Positions 27,894 through 36,398 of a DNA stretch of 64,000 bases are shown piece after piece. The stretch is from Deltaproteobacteria bacterium (GTDB lineage: Bacteria > Myxococcota_A > Polyangia > Polyangiales > Ga0077539). The notes under the pieces are model-generated. The model worked only from the letters and a program-made list of their open reading frames with translations, did not search any database and was not told where the DNA came from. The stretch lies in the NCBI GenBank assembly GCA_030694465.1, contig JAUXYJ010000068.1:185689-249688 (forward strand), given 5' to 3'. Positions within the stretch are counted from its first letter, which is position 1. The number at the start of each line of letters is the position of its first letter. The translations under genes were made by a program, and so were the position numbers.

Positions 27894-28031
27894 GCGTCCT
27901 CCCAACAGAGGGACCGCTGACTCCGAACGACGGCGACGCGCGGGGGCTCGCCAGGGAGTGAGAATTGAACTCCGTTCACGTTGTGAATAGCCACACAGCG
28001 CGCGCAGACGTGGGTCTTTACCGTCGGCGGA

Positions 28032-28068
28032 TTGACAAGGGAGAGCGACGTCAGCGCGGCACTGTCAA
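28032..28068. promoter_or_regulatory. Possible activator-binding dyad upstream of the EAL gene
   Basis: TTGACA (28032-28037) and TGTCAA (28063-28068) form an inverted pair 31 bp apart, about three helical turns, roughly 105-140 bp upstream of the -24/-12 promoter. Distance and symmetry fit an upstream activator sequence for a sigma54 activator. The half-sites match those at 26130-26177. Confidence 0.4.
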
Positions 28069-28173
28069 GAAATCCACTGATGCCAAGTCCTCGACAGGCC
28101 GTCAGCACACACACACTGTAGAAAATCCTGCAAATTGAGCAACCGATGACCTCTCCACCAAGACAGCCATGGC

Positions 28174-28188
28174 TGGCACCACTCTTGC
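28174..28188 (+). promoter_or_regulatory. Sigma54 (-24/-12) promoter
   Basis: TGGCACCACTCTTGC: the -24 GG (28175-28176) and the -12 GC (28187-28188) are separated by exactly 10 bases, and both boxes match the TGGCAC-N5-TTGC consensus. It lies about 60 bp before the EAL gene start inside a 355-bp gene-free stretch (27894-28248), directly downstream of two sigma54 activators. Transcription is predicted to cover the EAL and kinase-PilZ genes. Confidence 0.75.
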
Positions 28189-28248
28189 GAACATCCTCTG
28201 GAGATAGACGGGCCCTTCGGGGGGCCGACCTTTCACAGTCGACGGGAA

Positions 28249-29322
28249 ATGGTGAGCAATATGACGTGCACAGTGATGCTGGTTGGTGGCACGGTTCAGA
28301 TGAAAGCAGCGGTCGCGCGCGCGCTTCGAGATTTTGAAGTGGTCGAGGCTCGCACCCCTGGCGAAGCGCGAACGCTCGCCCGAGAGCGCAACCTGGACGC
28401 CGCCCTGATCCCGTCGGACTCGCGCTCAGAAGACGCTCAGCTCTCGGCCAAAAACCTCGCAGAGGCCGCGCCATGGCTGCCCGTTTTGTACGTGAGCGAT
28501 GCCCCGTCGAGTGAGAATACAGTGCGTCAAGAAGCTGGCAGCCGAGAGCTCGCCCGAGAGCTGCTTCGCGCATGCGACGGCGGCACTCACGCCCACCGCG
28601 AGCGTTTGTTCGCCGAAGGACTCGCTCAGCTCTACGTCGCGTGGCAGCCCATCGTGCGCCTCTCGGACAGGAGCGTCCTCGGACAAGAAGCGTTGCTGCG
28701 ATGCGACCATCCGCTGCTCCGTAACCCGTTGGGGTTCATTGACCTCGCGCTGCGTGTCGGCAAGATGGACGTCCTTGGACTCGCCGTGCGCGAAGCCATC
28801 GCGAAATCGCTGGCGACGACCACCGACCCGCACCTCGCGTTTGTGAATCTTCACGTGACCGAGCTCGCGGCCGAGGACCTGCTGCGCGATGACGGCCCGT
28901 TGACACCCTTTCGTGAGCGCATCGTGCTTGAGATCACCGAGCGCGCGAGCCTGGATGACGTCAAAGACGCGAGCGAGTGCGCAAAGGCGCTTCGGGCGAA
29001 GGGCTATCGACTCGCGATCGATGACCTTGGCGCGGGCTATGCAGGAATTAGCGCAGTGGCAGAGCTCGAACCCGACGTGTGCAAGCTGGACATGTCAGTG
29101 GTGCGCAACGTTCATCTAAGCCGCCCGCGACAACGAATGATCAAAGCGCTGCTGCAGGCAGCCAACGACCTTGAGATGGAGTTTGTCATCGAAGGCGTCG
29201 AGACCGTCGAAGAGCTTGAGTGTCTTCGCACGCTCGGATGCGACGTGTTTCAGGGCTACCTGTTTGGTCGCCCCGCACGCGAGCGGCTCGCCCCCAGCTG
29301 GCCCCCATCTTCACCCGTTTAG
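28249..29322 (+). CDS. EAL-domain protein, predicted c-di-GMP phosphodiesterase
   Basis: 357 residues. The N-terminal 110 residues are a receiver-like domain without an obvious acceptor Asp. The EAL domain (about 125-345) keeps the catalytic set: EALLR (first Glu), N in VNLH, E in LEITE, DD in IDDLGAGYA, K in CKLDM, E in EGVET and Q in QGYLFGRP. It should therefore cut c-di-GMP to pGpG. It is preceded by a strong sigma54 promoter and followed after 14 bp by the kinase-PilZ gene, forming a c-di-GMP signalling operon. Confidence 0.9.
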   Translation: MVSNMTCTVMLVGGTVQMKAAVARALRDFEVVEARTPGEARTLARERNLDAALIPSDSRSEDAQLSAKNLAEAAPWLPVLYVSDAPSSENTVRQEAGSRELARELLRACDGGTHAHRERLFAEGLAQLYVAWQPIVRLSDRSVLGQEALLRCDHPLLRNPLGFIDLALRVGKMDVLGLAVREAIAKSLATTTDPHLAFVNLHVTELAAEDLLRDDGPLTPFRERIVLEITERASLDDVKDASECAKALRAKGYRLAIDDLGAGYAGISAVAELEPDVCKLDMSVVRNVHLSRPRQRMIKALLQAANDLEMEFVIEGVETVEELECLRTLGCDVFQGYLFGRPARERLAPSWPPSSPV

Positions 29323-29336
29323 ACCCGAGAGGAGCA

Positions 29337-30575
29337 ATGCACACCATGGCTGATAACAGTTGGGGCACCGAGGCGCCCTTGCGCACTGAACAGACGACAA
29401 CATTGACTCCGGGACAGTCTCCGTTTGATGGGCGCTATCTCATCGAGCGGCTGCTGGACTGTGGAGGCTCTGCCGACATCTATGTGGTCTCACATCGCTA
29501 CACCCAGCGCCGATTTGCCTTGAAAATTCCTCGGCCCAATCAGCCACCCGCGGTGCACGAGCGGCTGCGACGTGAGGTGCCGCTGTTGGCCGAGGTTCGA
29601 CATCCCAACATCGTCGACCTCCACGACGCCGGTGAGAGCCCTCAGGGTCCCTACCTCGTGCTCGAGCTCGTCGAGGGGCGCACCCTCGAAGCCCTCTTGA
29701 CGGGCCGACGCGAGCTCCCGGTGGACTTCGTGCTGTCAGTCCTGTCGCAGGTCGCTGAAGCGGTCGTCGCGTGCCACAGACAGGGCATCGCGCACCGAGA
29801 CATCAAGCCCGCCAACATCTTGGTGACTCCCACGGGCGTGGCGAAGCTCATTGATTTCAATGTCGCCGTGCGCGACGGCTCCACGACGCAGGCGCGGATG
29901 ACGCATGTGGGTTGCTTCGTCGGGACCCCCGAGTATCTCCCCCTTGAAGTGCTCTCGGGTGCGCCCATCTCAAGCTACGCCGTCGACGTGTACTCGTTTG
30001 GCGCAACTTTTTACGAGCTCCTGTGTGGGAGCCTGCCACACGAGGGTTGCACGCTCACCCAGCGAAGCGAGGCCCCTCCGTCCATTGCGTCGCGGCGCGC
30101 AGACCTCGACCCAGAGCTCGCCTCGTTGGTCGATCGCTGTGTCTCAACGGATCCGGCTGATCGCCCAACCTCGATGACAGACATCGCAGCGGTGCTCATG
30201 GCGATGCGCCGTGGCGAGCGCGCGAGTCTGCCCCGTAAGGCGCCCACCGGACGAGAGCTGCGACGCTATGCACGCGCGCCCTACCTGTCAGCCGCGCGCG
30301 TTGGACGCGCAGATGGTTCACGGCTGGACGGACGCGTCGAAGAAATCTCAGGCGGAGGTGTGCAGATTTCGAGCAAAATCGCGCTCGAAGTCGGTGAAAA
30401 TGTCATCGTGCGCTTCACGCTTCCCAGCGGAGACATCGCCGCGACTCGCATGAACATCCGTTGGTCACGCGCGGGCCGCGAGGGATTCTTGTCAGGCGGT
30501 GAGTTTAGCGAAATCACCGACGCAGCGCGCACAGTGATCGTGCTCTACGTCGAGGGCCGCGAGGCGGCGCAGTGA
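29337..30575 (+). CDS. Ser/Thr protein kinase with C-terminal PilZ domain
   Basis: 412 residues. ATG 29337 follows GAGAGGAG at about 29327-29334. The Hanks-type kinase domain (about 30-285) has ALK (Lys63), HRDIKPAN (Asp155), and GTPEYLPLE as activation segment. The metal-binding DFG reads DFN (173-175) and the Gly-rich loop is poor (CGGSADIYV). A PilZ domain follows (about 305-405) with RYARAPYL and EISGGGVQISS; in canonical c-di-GMP binders these are RxxxR and DxSxxG, so Glu replaces Asp. No membrane segment is seen. It is a likely c-di-GMP-controlled kinase, fed by the EAL enzyme next door. Confidence 0.9.
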   Translation: MHTMADNSWGTEAPLRTEQTTTLTPGQSPFDGRYLIERLLDCGGSADIYVVSHRYTQRRFALKIPRPNQPPAVHERLRREVPLLAEVRHPNIVDLHDAGESPQGPYLVLELVEGRTLEALLTGRRELPVDFVLSVLSQVAEAVVACHRQGIAHRDIKPANILVTPTGVAKLIDFNVAVRDGSTTQARMTHVGCFVGTPEYLPLEVLSGAPISSYAVDVYSFGATFYELLCGSLPHEGCTLTQRSEAPPSIASRRADLDPELASLVDRCVSTDPADRPTSMTDIAAVLMAMRRGERASLPRKAPTGRELRRYARAPYLSAARVGRADGSRLDGRVEEISGGGVQISSKIALEVGENVIVRFTLPSGDIAATRMNIRWSRAGREGFLSGGEFSEITDAARTVIVLYVEGREAAQ

Positions 30576-30649
30576 GCCTCTCCAAGATCGCGTGATCGTG
30601 GGATCAAAGTCTGACCTTCCAGCGTCTGGGCGGGTGTAGCATTGCGAGC

Positions 30650-31345
30650 GTGCAGGGCAGCAAGCGTCGCAGTAGGCGGGTTCTCGTTGTTGTTGTGGGC
30701 GTGATGGGTTGGGTTGGGTTGCGACCGCAGAGCGCGCCTGCCTCGATTGAGGACCAGCGCGCGCGGCTCCCTCCCACACAGGTCCGTGGCGGCTGCTCGG
30801 ACGAGGTCTCAGGCCGCTGGATCGCACACGTTTACTACGCACAACTCCGTGACTGGTACCGCTACGAGCTCTTGCTGACGCAACGGGGCGATGTGCTCAG
30901 TGGCTCGATCCGATTGCGAGGTTGGACCGGCACACCGAGCGAGAGCGAGCCGCCTGCGTGTCGCCCAGGTCTGCGAGATGCCGAGTGGTCCGAGCCCGCC
31001 GAAGGGCTTGTGATCCGTGGTCCAGACGGGCTGAGTGTTCGTGTGGACGCCACGTCGGTCAGGATCGAAGCCACCCACTGTGGGAGCGCCAGCGGAACGT
31101 TCGCGCTCGACCACTTCGCGGGACGCATCGACCCAACGACGCAAGAATTTGTCTCGACCAACACCTACACGTTTGGTGCGCAGACGCTGACGGATCTCAC
31201 GGTGTTTCGTCGCGTCGCGTGCGCCGATGGGGCGTCCCCTAGCCCGCCGATCGCGCCTACCGTGACGGTCCCCCAAGCGCACGAAGACCCCTCGCCGCGG
31301 CCATCCAGGCGAGCCTTTCGCTGCGGTCGTGCGGAGGCTCCGTGA
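30650..31345 (+). CDS. Exported protein of unknown function
   Basis: 231 residues from a GTG start, with a basic N-terminus (KRRSRR) and one hydrophobic stretch, read as a signal peptide ending near APAS. The mature part is beta-rich with Cys-containing strands ('GGCSDEVSGRW', 'THCGSASGTF') and a basic Pro-rich tail. No family is recognised. Its stop overlaps the next start by four bases (GTGA), so it is coupled to the membrane protein gene. Confidence 0.65.
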   Translation: MQGSKRRSRRVLVVVVGVMGWVGLRPQSAPASIEDQRARLPPTQVRGGCSDEVSGRWIAHVYYAQLRDWYRYELLLTQRGDVLSGSIRLRGWTGTPSESEPPACRPGLRDAEWSEPAEGLVIRGPDGLSVRVDATSVRIEATHCGSASGTFALDHFAGRIDPTTQEFVSTNTYTFGAQTLTDLTVFRRVACADGASPSPPIAPTVTVPQAHEDPSPRPSRRAFRCGRAEAP

Positions 31346-32055
31346 ACCTCGTACAGCCCTTCTCGCGCGAACACGCAGAGACCATGGTGGTCGTGGTGGG
31401 GGTGATCGCCGGAGTCGTGGGCTACGGTCGAAGCCTCTCGATCGAGCGAGCCCACAACGCGAGCCGTGTCTTCGCAGTGGTCTTGATGCTCTTTTACGTT
31501 GTCGAGAATGCGATCCGCGTGGGGCTTTTGGGCGCGCCGGTGTCGGTGATCTTTCCGTTCGAGCTGTGCTCGATTCTCTTTTTTGTCGCGGCGGCGGGCT
31601 TCTGGACCAACAAGCGATGGCTCTTGGACATCGTGGTTTTCTGGACGTTTTCAGGGACTTTTCAGGCCATGATCACCCCCACCCCGTGGGGCGAGTTCTT
31701 GAGCCTTGAGTATGTTCGGTACTTCGCCGCTCACTCGATCTTGGTGCTCGCTGCGACCTGGGCCGTCATCGCACATGGCCACCGACCGACCCCAATGGGC
31801 GCTGTCCGCGCGTTTATTTTGCTACAGATTTGGGCGGCCATCGGCGGCACTGTCAACGCGTTGAGCGGGCAGAACTACATGTTCTTGCGACACCCTCCCC
31901 GCTCGCCGACACTCTTTGACTACTTGGGTCGCTGGCCTTGGTACATCCTGAGTCTTGAGCTCGTCGGGATCATCTCGTTTGCGATTTGGCTGGGGCTCTG
32001 GGCGCTGGTTCTGAAAACACCGCTGGCAAGGCCAGAGAAACGTAGTGAAGCGTGA
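31342..32055 (+). CDS. YwaF/TIGR02206-type integral membrane protein
   Basis: 237 residues with six or seven hydrophobic helices. Landmarks of the family are present: 'FPFELCSILFF', 'WTFSGTFQAMITPTP', 'YFAAHSILVLAATW' and 'GQNYMFLRHPP'. The role is unknown. GTG 31342 overlaps the stop of the gene before, and its own stop overlaps the next start by four bases, so three genes form one coupled operon. Confidence 0.82.
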   Translation: MNLVQPFSREHAETMVVVVGVIAGVVGYGRSLSIERAHNASRVFAVVLMLFYVVENAIRVGLLGAPVSVIFPFELCSILFFVAAAGFWTNKRWLLDIVVFWTFSGTFQAMITPTPWGEFLSLEYVRYFAAHSILVLAATWAVIAHGHRPTPMGAVRAFILLQIWAAIGGTVNALSGQNYMFLRHPPRSPTLFDYLGRWPWYILSLELVGIISFAIWLGLWALVLKTPLARPEKRSEA

Positions 32056-32609
32056 CAAAGCGTGACGCCGAGGATTTTCTTTCGCTGTCCCGGCCAGCGC
32101 TCCGCGAGATGCTCTGCAAAGGGCACCCGATCGAACCCGGCGACGTCGCCGGAATGTCCTACAGGGGCGTCTCTCTAGGCCTCCCACCGTTCGCGGTTAA
32201 GCTCAGCTGGCTTACGTTTCGCAAGACGTTTTACAAGCCAGACCCCGACGCTCCTCTGCGCGGTTGGAACGTCCGCATGAAACAAAATGGCCTCCGCGGT
32301 CCCGCAGAGCCCATGCGCGATCGAAGCGACAATCCGCGATGCTTCGGCCACTACCGAGTGATCCACGGGGCCGACCAACGCATGCCTCTGCCCGCACAAC
32401 AGGGACTCTTGATCGTGTACGAGCCCCTGGCGCTTGCGCGTGACCCGCTCGTCGCGCTCGACAAGGGGAGCAGTGAGTGGCTCCTTGGGATGACCTTCGT
32501 CGCCCTCGGCCCCTTGCAAATCGTCACGCCGAGCTACTTTGTGCTGCAACGCGAAGGCCCGATTGACTACGTCCCGTTGGCCGAGCGAGACCGCGCAAGC
32601 TCAGGCTAG
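32052..32609 (+). CDS. Conserved-looking protein of unknown function
   Basis: 185 residues, rich in aromatic and Pro residues, no signal peptide or membrane helix. Landmarks are 'TFRKTFYKPDP', 'LRGWNVRMKQNG', 'FGHYRVIHG' and 'GLLIVYEPLALARDPLVALD'. I do not recognise a family. It is the third gene of the 30.65-32.6 kb operon (ATGA overlap) and converges with the metallopeptidase gene, overlapping it by four bases. Confidence 0.7.
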   Translation: MTKRDAEDFLSLSRPALREMLCKGHPIEPGDVAGMSYRGVSLGLPPFAVKLSWLTFRKTFYKPDPDAPLRGWNVRMKQNGLRGPAEPMRDRSDNPRCFGHYRVIHGADQRMPLPAQQGLLIVYEPLALARDPLVALDKGSSEWLLGMTFVALGPLQIVTPSYFVLQREGPIDYVPLAERDRASSG

Positions 32610-33496
32610 GGCGAGAGCGTTCCGCGGCCAAAAGTGTCACACGCGCGGATGGATTCGCTGGCCATTCCCGCACGAAACCAGCGCACCCGCTCGGCGGACG
32701 AGCCATGGGTAAACCGCTCTGGGCTCACACGTCGGCCGCCCATTTGCGCGATGCGGTCGTCACCGATCGAGGCCGCGGCCGCGAGCCCTTCTTCGATGTC
32801 GCCTGCATCCAGCATGGATCGCCGCGCCGCGCTGGCCGCCCAGACTCCCGCGAAGCAATCTGCTTGCAGTTCAAGCTTCACGCTGAGCGCGTTGGATTCG
32901 GCACGATTTTGCCGCTGAAGCGCCCGCACCCGCGGCTCAACACCCAGCAATTTTTGAAGGTGGTGACCAAACTCATGCGCGAGGACGTACGCCTGCGCAA
33001 AATCTCCTGGAGCACGAAACCTCCTGGCCAATTCCGCATAAAATGACAGATCGATGTACACGAGCTGGTCCCCTGGACAATAGAATGGTCCGCTCTGCGC
33101 CGTCGCCGCACCACAGGGCGAGCGCGTCTCGTCGGCAAAGAGCACGAGCTGCGTTCGCTGGTACTGAGACTGGCCACCTGTCTGCTGTGGCAACGCGGTC
33201 TGCCAGTAGTTCTGAATGTCCGTGGTGGCACGGCGAACGAGCTGCTCTGCGCGTCGCTCGTCCGCGTCACGCGGCCCTGGCGAGGGAGCGCGCCCTGCCC
33301 GATTCGTGCCCGCGCGCGGTGCTTGGTTGCCCTGCACTGCGCCAATCACTTCGATCGGGTTTTTTCCTAGCAGAAGTGCGATTACTCCTACAACGACCAT
33401 GCCACCGAGGCCGAGCCCAGCCTTGGCGATTCCGCCGCCTCCACCGCCTCGACGATCTTGAATGTCACTGTCATTGCCTTCATTGCCAAAACGCAT
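32606..33496 (-). CDS. YpfJ-type neutral zinc metallopeptidase
   Basis: 296 residues. ATG 33496 opens with MRFGNEGNDSDIQDRRGG, the usual N-terminus of the family, then a Gly-rich link and one membrane helix (about 25-45). The zinc site is HEFGHH, followed by the expected region 'ELQADCFAGVWA', which supplies the third ligand. A cell-envelope peptidase is implied, substrate unknown. Confidence 0.9.
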   Translation of the reverse strand: MRFGNEGNDSDIQDRRGGGGGGIAKAGLGLGGMVVVGVIALLLGKNPIEVIGAVQGNQAPRAGTNRAGRAPSPGPRDADERRAEQLVRRATTDIQNYWQTALPQQTGGQSQYQRTQLVLFADETRSPCGAATAQSGPFYCPGDQLVYIDLSFYAELARRFRAPGDFAQAYVLAHEFGHHLQKLLGVEPRVRALQRQNRAESNALSVKLELQADCFAGVWAASAARRSMLDAGDIEEGLAAAASIGDDRIAQMGGRRVSPERFTHGSSAERVRWFRAGMASESIRACDTFGRGTLSP

Positions 33497-33577
33497 AAGC
33501 GACAACATACCGCGCTTGTCTCGAACAAGTCTTTGCCCGTCGTTGACGCGCCTCACTCTTGCTAAGGTATTCGCCCG

Positions 33578-34282
33578 ATGTCTCCAACGGTCTTCTCGTG
33601 GGTTGTTCGCCCTTCGCTCGTCCTTGCGCTGAGCCTCTTTGCGGGCTGCTCACCGGGCGCTCCGGCCTGTGAAGGAGGTTCTTGCGATGCCGCGGACGCC
33701 GCGCCCGCATCGCGCTGCTACTTGGCCGCGTTGCCAGCCTGCGAGGGAGGCAATGATCGCTACTCGGACGAGGCCTGTCTCTCTTTGGACGATCGCGAGA
33801 CACGCGTGCCCGCGGTTCGTGACGCAACGCGCGCGCCCATCGTGCTTTCTCCCACACAAAACGAGGCTCTGCCTGCAGCGACCGCGCCGACATTTCGCTG
33901 GTCCGTGGTCCTCGCGAGCCGCCTTCGAGACCGCGCAGCTCCGCAGATCGCTTGGCTGTCTACGGCTCCTCGGCCTGCGCGCGCGATGACGTTCACCGAG
34001 GAGCTCTCACGTTGGCTCACCTTGATCCCTGAGGCACAAGCACACTGCGCGCCCTTCTCAGGCGTTGGATACGGTGTGGATTTTATCAGCGCGGGACGTG
34101 TGCTCTTGCGTGTCGAGCAGTCACGCACCGAGTACACGCCCACGTCCGCCGCGTGGGCTCAGCTGCGAGCGGCGACGGGTCCGATCGAGATGCGCATCAC
34201 GGCCGCAAGGTTTCGCAACAACGAGGTCACCGAGGGACCGTATGAGTCCGTCGAACGCCGAACCTTCACGATCGTCCCATGA
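33578..34282 (+). CDS. Lipoprotein of unknown function
   Basis: 234 residues with a lipobox (LSLFAGCSPG). The Cys-rich start of the mature protein is followed by a beta-rich domain ('APTFRWSVVLAS', 'FISAGRVLLRVEQS', 'RRTFTIVP'). No family is recognised. Its stop overlaps the start of the next gene by four bases, so it forms an operon with a beta-propeller lipoprotein and a dihaem cytochrome. Confidence 0.7.
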   Translation: MSPTVFSWVVRPSLVLALSLFAGCSPGAPACEGGSCDAADAAPASRCYLAALPACEGGNDRYSDEACLSLDDRETRVPAVRDATRAPIVLSPTQNEALPAATAPTFRWSVVLASRLRDRAAPQIAWLSTAPRPARAMTFTEELSRWLTLIPEAQAHCAPFSGVGYGVDFISAGRVLLRVEQSRTEYTPTSAAWAQLRAATGPIEMRITAARFRNNEVTEGPYESVERRTFTIVP

Positions 34283-35532
34283 TCCACGTGTCCAAACGTC
34301 TTGGTTTTATCGCTCTGTTGGGACTCACAGCCATCGCATTTGGCCTGCAATTTTCTTGTGGAAACCGCGTCCTCGAGCCCTACGACGGCAGCGCCTTTGC
34401 GCGAGGGCGCCCGGCCATCGTTTGGCCCCAGGGTCCCAGCGCGCTCACCAGTGACAACGGCTCAGACACGATGTCTGTGATCGCCCTCAACGGCATGCGC
34501 ACCGTCGTGGTCTATCCCGTCGGGCTCGACCCGCTGGCCAACGACGCGCCACATCACCTGGCGATCGACGCTCAGGCGCGGCGCGTGTTTACCGCGTACG
34601 CCTATCCGCCGCCGGTCTTGTCGCCGGGACCGCACGGCAACCACGGCGTGAGCACGCAGCTTGGTGTGCTGGTTGCGCTTTCGCTAGACGATCTGCACGT
34701 GATTGCGCAGGCCGACGTTGAGAGCAATCCCGGGGATGTCTTGCTCACGCCCGATCGACAGCGGGTCGTCGTGACGCACTTTGAGCTCAACCGCGTGCTC
34801 GCGAGCGAGACCGATTCGGGAGTGATGCCGGCCCGTGAGAGCGCGATCACAGTGCACAACGCGCAGACCCTCCAGCGGGTGGCGTCGGCGAGACCGTGTC
34901 TTACGGCGCATGGCGGGGCGATTTCGCCGGACAGCCGCTGGCTCTACCTTGCGTGCAACGGCAGCGATTCGCTCGCGATTGTGGACCTCCAGTCGCCGAC
35001 ACTTCAGTCACGACTCGTCCCAGTGGGGCCGGGCGCGTCGACGGTTCCGTCGCAACGATTTGGGCCTTACGCTGTAAGCCTGACGCGCGACGGTCGTACG
35101 GGATATGTGTCGAATTTGGAGGGTCGCGACGTCAGAGAGTTTCGCGTGAGCGACGACGGTGCCACCGTGCAGTTTGATAACACACGCGCCGTGCGCACCA
35201 ACGGCGCTGCATACTTTGCAGACCTCAGCGCGGACGAGCGGTCGCTGATCGTTCCGACGCAAAACCCAGATCAATTGCTGCTCATTGATCGCGCGACCAT
35301 GACCATCCGGCAGGCCCGGAGCGTCCCTGCGACCGAGTGTCGGCTGCCTCACCAGGTCAAGCGCAGCCCGGACAACCGCACGTTTGTGGTCTGCGAGGGC
35401 GTCCACACAGCGCTCCGATCCGAGCCCGGAGCGCTCTTGCAAATCAACCCCGAGACGCTCGAGACGCTGGGCCGCGCGGCGACCGGAGTGTTTCCGGACG
35501 CCGTGGATTTTGTCCCAGAGATGACGCGATGA
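34279..35532 (+). CDS. Beta-propeller (YVTN-type) lipoprotein
   Basis: 417 residues with a membrane signal and a possible lipobox (FSCG). Repeating blades of the YVTN/cytochrome-D1-like type are visible: 'HHLAIDAQARRVFTAY', 'GDVLLTPDRQRVVVTHF', 'GGAISPDSRWLYLACNG', 'YAVSLTRDGRTGYVSN' and 'ADLSADERSLIVPT'. About seven blades fit the length. Fourth-base overlaps on both sides couple it to the lipoprotein before and the cytochrome after. A periplasmic scaffold or electron-transfer partner is possible. Confidence 0.82.
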   Translation: MIHVSKRLGFIALLGLTAIAFGLQFSCGNRVLEPYDGSAFARGRPAIVWPQGPSALTSDNGSDTMSVIALNGMRTVVVYPVGLDPLANDAPHHLAIDAQARRVFTAYAYPPPVLSPGPHGNHGVSTQLGVLVALSLDDLHVIAQADVESNPGDVLLTPDRQRVVVTHFELNRVLASETDSGVMPARESAITVHNAQTLQRVASARPCLTAHGGAISPDSRWLYLACNGSDSLAIVDLQSPTLQSRLVPVGPGASTVPSQRFGPYAVSLTRDGRTGYVSNLEGRDVREFRVSDDGATVQFDNTRAVRTNGAAYFADLSADERSLIVPTQNPDQLLLIDRATMTIRQARSVPATECRLPHQVKRSPDNRTFVVCEGVHTALRSEPGALLQINPETLETLGRAATGVFPDAVDFVPEMTR

Positions 35533-36260
35533 GGGCCTCGCGACAGCGCTGTGCCGCGCTCTGGGTCGCCTTCGCAATGGCCTCGTGCGTGGACCGTGTC
35601 AGCGCCGAGCGCCGTGGTGCCGAAGTGTTCGCTTCGCCGCAGCTCTCTACCTCGCGATTTAACCAGTTCTCGTGCCGTACGTGCCATCGCGCAGACCCGC
35701 GCGAGAGACCCGACGCAATTTTGCCAGGCGGTTTGCTGGCTGGATCGACAGCGCGTCCGACCTTCTGGGGCGGCACAGTGGTCTCGTTGCAAGAAGCGAT
35801 CGACGTGTGTTTTCGCAAGTTTATGCGGGGCGGCCCGCTGGACACTTCGAACCCGGACACCATCGCGCTCTATGCTTTTTTGCAGTCACTCGAGCAGGTC
35901 GAAGGGGCGCAACGGACAGCGCTCGCGTTCACAGTGCGCGGCACAACGGTCCCTCCGATGATGGGTGACGCGACGCGTGGCGCGTTGCTCTACACGCGCG
36001 CTTGCGCGACCTGTCACGGCCCCGTACGAGCGACCCAGCCGCCCATCACGACCGCGAGCGTCGTGCCTACGGACACCGAGGCCGAGCATGGGAGCGCGCA
36101 GGGCTACACGCAGGCGACCCTCCAGCAGGTGCTTGTCGAGAAGTCTCGACACGGAGCTTTCTTGGGATTCGCTGGCATTATGCCGCCGTTTTCAGAAGAG
36201 ACGCTGAGCGATCAGGACCTGGCAGACATCGTCGCGCATGTCGGCCCGGTGCTCAGGTAG
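35529..36260 (+). CDS. Dihaem c-type cytochrome, lipoprotein
   Basis: 243 residues. ATG 35529 overlaps the stop of the propeller gene (ATGA). The signal ends in MASC (lipobox). Two haem sites, CRTCH (near residue 56) and CATCH (near 165), lie in two cytochrome c-like folds with downstream methionines (PPMM, IMPPF) as possible axial ligands. It is probably the redox partner of the propeller protein; family relation to cytochrome c peroxidase-like proteins is possible but not certain. Confidence 0.87.
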   Translation: MRASRQRCAALWVAFAMASCVDRVSAERRGAEVFASPQLSTSRFNQFSCRTCHRADPRERPDAILPGGLLAGSTARPTFWGGTVVSLQEAIDVCFRKFMRGGPLDTSNPDTIALYAFLQSLEQVEGAQRTALAFTVRGTTVPPMMGDATRGALLYTRACATCHGPVRATQPPITTASVVPTDTEAEHGSAQGYTQATLQQVLVEKSRHGAFLGFAGIMPPFSEETLSDQDLADIVAHVGPVLR

Positions 36261-36398
36261 CGAGCGCCCGTTGCGCACGTTGTGGGTCACTCTGCGGCAC
36301 CCATGGGGCGGCAAAACCGTGGTGAACACAGCGCGAAGTAGACCACCGCGAACGAGGCTTATGGCACACTCGCGGTGAGCTATTAGGAGGCCTACTGC

